From Clostridia bacterium (lineage in GTDB: Bacteria > Bacillota > Clostridia > Oscillospirales > CAG-272), in the NCBI GenBank assembly GCA_017532025.1, contig JAFXJX010000038.1, forward strand, positions 1 to 46,149: DNA of 46,149 nt, read 5' to 3'. The notes beneath the pieces are model-generated. The model had not been told where the DNA came from. It ran no database searches and saw only the letters and a program-made list of their open reading frames with translations. The first letter of the stretch is position 1. Each line of letters opens with the position of its first letter. The position numbers and the translations under genes were made by a program. Positions 42,531 through 46,149 of the stretch are shown piece by piece.

Positions 42531-43385
42531 ATGTATAAAATAGTTGATAAAAAGATATTAAATCCCACAGTCATCCAGCTTATGATCGAAGCACCGCTTG
42601 TGGCACGAAAAGCAAAGCCGGGACAATTTATCATTCTTCGCGTGGATGAAGACGGCGAAAGAATTCCCCTAACCGTTGCAGGCACAACCCCCGAAAACGG
42701 AACGGTCAAGATCATTTTCCAAGTTGTGGGAGCAACCACAAAAAAGCTTTCTTATAAAGAACAAGGCGATTGTATTCAGGATTTTGTCGGACCTCTCGGC
42801 ATGCCGACCCACCTTAACGGTCTCAAAAAAGTATGTATCGTAGGCGGCGGTGTGGGATGCGCCATTGCCCTTCCCATTGCCGAGGCACTCCATGCCATGA
42901 ATGCTGACGTCACAAGCATCATCGGTTTCAGAAACAAAGATCTTTTGATTCTTGAAAATGAATTCAAGGCTTGTTCAAACACCCTCCGCATCATGACAGA
43001 CGACGGCTCGTATGGCGAAAAAGGCAATGTGACTCTGCCTTTGAAAGAAATGCTCGAAGCGGGCGAAAGATTTGATATGATCATCACCATCGGTCCGCTT
43101 GTGATGATGAAATACGTTGTGGCAAGTGCAAAACCCTATGGCACACCTGTCACCGTTTCCATGAATCCGATCATGATTGATGGCACAGGTATGTGCGGCG
43201 GTTGCCGACTGACTTTGAATGTTGACGGCAATAAAGTCACCAAGTTTGCCTGCGTTGACGGTCCCGATTTCAATGGATACGAAGTCGATTTCGACGAAGC
43301 GATCTCACGCGGCAAAATGTACGGCGAGTTTGAGCGCCACAAATACGAAGAAACCTGCAATCTCTACCAAAAGGAGGTGCAGTGA
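42531..43385 (+). CDS. nfnA: NfnA-like FAD/[2Fe-2S] subunit (ferredoxin-NADP reductase, alpha)
   Basis: A 284-residue flavoprotein of the ferredoxin-NADP reductase/dihydroorotate dehydrogenase electron-transfer type. The FAD part has PGQFIILRVDEDGERIPLTV. The NAD(P) part starts at KKVCIVGGGVGCAIALPIAE. The [2Fe-2S] ligands are in GTGMCGGCRLTL and KFACVDGPDF. With the next gene it would form NADH-dependent reduced ferredoxin:NADP+ oxidoreductase, which couples NADH and ferredoxin oxidation to NADPH formation by electron bifurcation or its reverse. SudB, a sulfide dehydrogenase subunit, is the same family. The normal order alpha-beta is kept. Confidence 0.88.
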   Translation: MYKIVDKKILNPTVIQLMIEAPLVARKAKPGQFIILRVDEDGERIPLTVAGTTPENGTVKIIFQVVGATTKKLSYKEQGDCIQDFVGPLGMPTHLNGLKKVCIVGGGVGCAIALPIAEALHAMNADVTSIIGFRNKDLLILENEFKACSNTLRIMTDDGSYGEKGNVTLPLKEMLEAGERFDMIITIGPLVMMKYVVASAKPYGTPVTVSMNPIMIDGTGMCGGCRLTLNVDGNKVTKFACVDGPDFNGYEVDFDEAISRGKMYGEFERHKYEETCNLYQKEVQ

Positions 43386-43386
43386 T

Positions 43387-44763
43387 ATGGCAAACATGAA
43401 TCCCAAACGAAACGGAATGCCCACACAGGATGCAAGTGTCCGCGCACATAACTTTGATGAAGTGGCACTCGGCTATTCCGAAGAAACAGCCATTGATGAA
43501 GCCAATCGCTGTCTGAACTGCAAAAATATGCCCTGTGTCAGCGGTTGTCCTGTGAAAATACAGATTCCCGAATTTATCGGCAAGATCAAAGAGGGCGATT
43601 TCGAAGCAGCCTATCAGATTATCACCAAGTCCTCTTCCCTCCCCGCTGTCTGCGGCAGAGTTTGTCCGCAGGAAACACAATGTGAATCCAAATGTGTCAG
43701 AGGGATCAAGGGAGAGTCGGTGGGTATCGGAAGACTCGAACGCTTTGTTGCCGATTGGCATAATACCTTCTGTACCGAAGAACCCACTCGCCCCGAAAGC
43801 AATGGTCATAAAGTTGCCATTGTCGGCTCAGGTCCCTCAGGGCTGACCTGCGCGGGAGATCTCGCCAAAAAGGGCTATGAAGTTACTGTTTATGAAGCCC
43901 TTCATACAGCAGGCGGTGTTTTGGTTTACGGCATCCCCGAATTCCGTCTTCCTAAAAGAATCGTTGCGCAAGAGGTTGAAACACTCAAGAAACTTGGTGT
44001 TACCATTGAAACGAATATTGTCATCGGCAAAACCTTAACCGTTGACGAACTCTTTGACATGGGCTACGAGGCTGTTTTCATCGGCTCAGGCGCGGGTCTT
44101 CCCAATTTTATGGGCATTCCCGGTGAATCCTTGAACGGTGTGTATTCGGCAAATGAATTTCTCACCCGAAGTAATTTGATGAAGTCCTACCGTGATAACC
44201 CCGAAACCCCCATCATGAAAGGCGGCCAAGTTGCCGTTGTCGGTGGTGGCAACGTGGCTATGGATGCCGCAAGAACCGCGCTTCGTCTCGGCGCTGAGAA
44301 AGTATATATCGTTTACCGCCGTTCCATGGAAGAACTCCCTGCCCGCCGCGAAGAGGTGGAACACGCAAAGGAAGAAGGCATTATTTTCAATCTGCTTTGT
44401 AACCCGGTCGAAATTCTCGGCAAAAACGGTTTTGTTTCAGGTATCACTTGCGTAAGAATGGAGCTTGGCGAACCCGATGAGCGTGGCAGACGCCGACCGA
44501 TCGAAATCCCAAACAGCGAATTTACCATGGATGTTGATACAGTCATCATGTCGATTGGAACATCTCCCAATCCTTTAATCAAATCAACCACCGAAGGTCT
44601 TGAAGTCAATCGTCGCGGTGGTATCGTTGTCAATGAGGATGGACTCACTTCCCGACACGGAGTCTATGCCGGCGGAGATGCCGTAACAGGCGCCGCCACC
44701 GTGATTTCCGCCATGGGCGCCGGAAAAACCGCAGCACAGGCAATTGATAAAGCCCTTTCATAA
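43387..44763 (+). CDS. nfnB: NfnB-like/glutamate synthase beta-type subunit
   Basis: A 458-residue iron-sulfur flavoprotein. The N-terminal part binds two [4Fe-4S] clusters: NRCLNCKNMPCVSGCPVKIQ near 40 and CGRVCPQETQCESKCVRG near 90. FAD- and NADPH-binding Rossmann folds follow (AIVGSGPSGLTCAGDLAKKG near 143, VAVVGGGNVAMDAARTALRLG near 280). The end VTGAATVISAMGAGKTAAQA is typical. The start is ATG 43387, one base after the nfnA stop, with AGGAGG inside nfnA. Alone it could be taken for glutamate synthase small subunit (GltD), but the nfnA partner favours NfnB. Confidence 0.88.
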   Translation: MANMNPKRNGMPTQDASVRAHNFDEVALGYSEETAIDEANRCLNCKNMPCVSGCPVKIQIPEFIGKIKEGDFEAAYQIITKSSSLPAVCGRVCPQETQCESKCVRGIKGESVGIGRLERFVADWHNTFCTEEPTRPESNGHKVAIVGSGPSGLTCAGDLAKKGYEVTVYEALHTAGGVLVYGIPEFRLPKRIVAQEVETLKKLGVTIETNIVIGKTLTVDELFDMGYEAVFIGSGAGLPNFMGIPGESLNGVYSANEFLTRSNLMKSYRDNPETPIMKGGQVAVVGGGNVAMDAARTALRLGAEKVYIVYRRSMEELPARREEVEHAKEEGIIFNLLCNPVEILGKNGFVSGITCVRMELGEPDERGRRRPIEIPNSEFTMDVDTVIMSIGTSPNPLIKSTTEGLEVNRRGGIVVNEDGLTSRHGVYAGGDAVTGAATVISAMGAGKTAAQAIDKALS

Positions 44764-45025
44764 TAGGTTTTTCAAAACAAAAACACCGCATTGGGTGGTT
44801 TCCATAAAGCAGGTTTTCACCTACCGAAAGAGCAAAAGGAGTACGGACAATTTGTTCGTACTCCTTTTCACACGTCTTGCCCTGCAAGGTATAATGTGTT
44901 ACACCTTTTAGGTGTACTGTCGGGCGGTAATATAGCCTTCCTCCGGGAGTGAGCCTTTGGATTTTGTGTCCCGAATGTCCGTCAATTTTCCTGACAAGCA
45001 CTGCTTTTGCGAACACAAAAGCGAA
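44764..45025. other. Structured non-coding stretch
   Basis: A 262-base gap after nfnB. It holds the strong hairpin at 44834-44868, a second hairpin TACACC (44900-44905) / GGTGTA (44911-44916), and GC-richer sequence to 45016 with no ribosome site. A minus-strand open frame of 123 codons runs from 45016 into nfnB but looks non-coding. The mixture of short hairpins and a frame of unusual composition fits a dispersed intergenic repeat or an RNA element; no second copy exists in the window. Confidence 0.45.
44834..44868. terminator. Terminator of nfnAB
   Basis: AAAAGGAGTACG (44834-44845) / CGTACTCCTTTT (44857-44868), with the stem continuing inward as GACAA/TTGTT, 16-17 pairs in all. It ends in T4 on the plus strand and, with its A-rich left arm, can also act on the minus strand. 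Confidence 0.75.
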
Positions 45026-46096
45026 TTACGCATTCTTTTGAGCTATTCGTTTTTCGATTTCACCTAAGTCAAGCGGTTTGTATTCGTTTAGTTTTTTCTT
45101 ATTGTATTCCTTTGTAAAATAATCTACCACTTCGCGCATGGTTTTATTATAATCACGGAGTTCGATGTGGTTGTATGTGTCGAAATAAATATGCTTGGAT
45201 TTTTCAATCAGCGCATCGATGTCCTCGGTCTTTCCCAAACGAAACATACAAGTTGCGATATCCAATAGCGTTATGGCGTGGTTCGTATGCGTACCGCCGA
45301 TGGGATAAGCATCATAGCCCTGCTTGTCGTGATACATAAATCGTTCAATAACATCCACACTTTCTTGAAAATGAATCATCGCATTTTCGTAGTCACCTAT
45401 ATCAAAATAGCGATGTCCCACTTGGTAGCAAGCTATGAAAAACTCCTGCCATTCTATGTCTTTAAGAGCTTTGGCTTCCTTCATACCTTCCTCACCCTTA
45501 ATATAGCTTGCAGAAAGGCGCATTTTGTCTTGCAACATATAAGGGTACATATATGGAAGGGTTTCGATGATCTGTTTTATTTCATCGTAATGATCTTGCC
45601 CCTTTTCGAGTTCCAAATACATGTAAATATGGATCATATTTGCCTTTGTGCGACAGGTGCAGAAAACGTCTTGTGATATACTGATGATATGACTTCCAAG
45701 TTCAAATGCTTTATTGACAACTTCATCACCTCTATCAACATGATAGGCGTAAAGCTCAAATAATTCAGTTTTTAATTGAATGGAGGCGGGATAAAGCTTC
45801 AATCCATCAAGTAGTATTTGTTCAGCTTTTTCAAAATTGCCCCAAAAATATTTGTTGTATTCTAAACGGATATCTTCAATGTCTTTGTCGATATTCCTTA
45901 CGTCAAAATCGAAAAGCTCATCAAGTGAAACCTTGAAAAGTGCTGCGAGAGTTGGAATCATCGTCATATCGGGATAAGATGCCCCCATTTCCCACTTCGA
46001 CACAGCTTGTGCGGAAATATTAAGTGTAGCCGCCAACTGCTCTTGGGTAAGATTTCTTGCCCTACGCAGTTCACGGATTTTATTACCGAGATTCAT
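45026..46096 (-). CDS. XRE-family transcriptional regulator with C-terminal helical repeats
   Basis: A 356-residue protein. The N-terminal helix-turn-helix (about 8-62) reads IRELRRARNLTQEQLAATLN, then ISAQAVSKWEMGASYPDMTM and LAALFKVSLDELF. The remaining 280 residues are helical with TPR-like features (FEKAEQILLDGLKLYP, HRYFDIGDYENAMIHFQESV), as in regulators that sense a peptide or a small ligand through a TPR domain. No peptide gene was seen beside it in this window. AGGAG lies about eight bases before ATG 46096, and a partial palindrome lies between it and a TATAAT at 46144-46149. Confidence 0.88.
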   Translation of the reverse strand: MNLGNKIRELRRARNLTQEQLAATLNISAQAVSKWEMGASYPDMTMIPTLAALFKVSLDELFDFDVRNIDKDIEDIRLEYNKYFWGNFEKAEQILLDGLKLYPASIQLKTELFELYAYHVDRGDEVVNKAFELGSHIISISQDVFCTCRTKANMIHIYMYLELEKGQDHYDEIKQIIETLPYMYPYMLQDKMRLSASYIKGEEGMKEAKALKDIEWQEFFIACYQVGHRYFDIGDYENAMIHFQESVDVIERFMYHDKQGYDAYPIGGTHTNHAITLLDIATCMFRLGKTEDIDALIEKSKHIYFDTYNHIELRDYNKTMREVVDYFTKEYNKKKLNEYKPLDLGEIEKRIAQKNA

Positions 46097-46121
46097 ATTG
46101 TTTACTCCTTTTGTTTCATTT

Positions 46122-46136
46122 CGGAGGCGCCTTCCG
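46122..46136. promoter_or_regulatory. Possible operator near the XRE gene
   Basis: A nearly palindromic GC-rich 15-mer (CGGAGGCGCCTTCCG) between a minus-strand TATAAT-like -10 at the window edge and the ribosome site of the regulator. It could be a self-regulation site. Short and imperfect, so weak evidence. Confidence 0.25.
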
Positions 46137-46149
46137 TAATTATATTATA

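Noticed and set aside
44645-45016. Minus-strand frame of 123 codons opposite the end of nfnB
   Set aside because: No ribosome site, overlaps a conserved gene on the other strand for over 100 bases, ends in a run of arginines derived from the nfnB antisense, and crosses a terminator hairpin.

Overview
The window looks like chromosome of a low-GC, spore-forming anaerobic member of the Clostridia, probably a gut Oscillospirales-type bacterium. This rests on a complete eight-gene spoIIIA operon, AGGAGG ribosome binding sites, sigma-A promoters of the TTGACA-17-TATAAT type, a clostridial ParC-like topoisomerase, an NfnAB-type transhydrogenase and serpins that, from memory, resemble gut-Firmicute serpins. 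Species assignment is inference. No rRNA, tRNA, CRISPR array or phage was seen.

Layout. 1-222: the 3' end of an IS3-family insertion sequence, containing a perfect 30-bp palindrome. 242-5720: an accessory stretch with a SulP permease lacking STAS, a frameshifted small membrane protein gene, an SDR oxidoreductase, a GNAT remnant, a P-loop kinase-like protein, a VOC protein, a GNAT acetyltransferase and a small membrane protein. 5875-6912: an M42 aminopeptidase with its own promoter. 6993-14855 (minus strand): a housekeeping operon ligA-obg-prfA-sua5-parC-like, ending in a 41-residue membrane protein gene. 15008-16513: a GH76-like lipoprotein. 16683-21361: spoIIIAA to spoIIIAH. 21495-22028: hpf, divergent from an M3-type peptidase lipoprotein (22247-23971). 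24202-33473 (plus strand): a Lys/Ala-rich small protein, two tandem ABC-2 ATPase/permease pairs, an envelope set (internally deleted GT8, PlsC-like acyltransferase, CrtO-like protein), a two-component system and two membrane proteins. 33542-38002 (minus strand): a nucleoside salvage operon cca-deoC-deoD-cdd-pdp. 38083-42443: two tandem sigma factor/membrane serpin modules. 42531-44763: nfnA-nfnB. 44764-45025: a structured non-coding stretch. 45026-46096: an XRE-type regulator with a helical repeat domain.

The most interesting part is 38083-42443. Twice in a row, an ECF-like sigma factor gene overlaps by ATGA a gene for a single-pass membrane protein. That protein has a short cytoplasmic N-terminus with a shared DAIGxxDD motif, one membrane segment and an extracellular serpin domain. 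Each module is preceded by a sigma-A-like promoter and, 12-15 bases further on, a shared TGCAACC ... CGA(G/C)TA element that resembles an ECF autoregulatory promoter. I infer a protease-sensing system in which the serpin is the sensor and its cytoplasmic tail an anti-sigma element. The two copies have different reactive-centre loops but an identical 56-bp 3' segment, and the first serpin carries a single-base frameshift. I know of no description of this arrangement.

Several genes are decayed: the serpin of module 1, the small membrane protein at 1656, the GT8 gene at 28287 and the GNAT remnant at 2958. Two of these defects are single missing bases, so real mutation and sequence error both remain possible.
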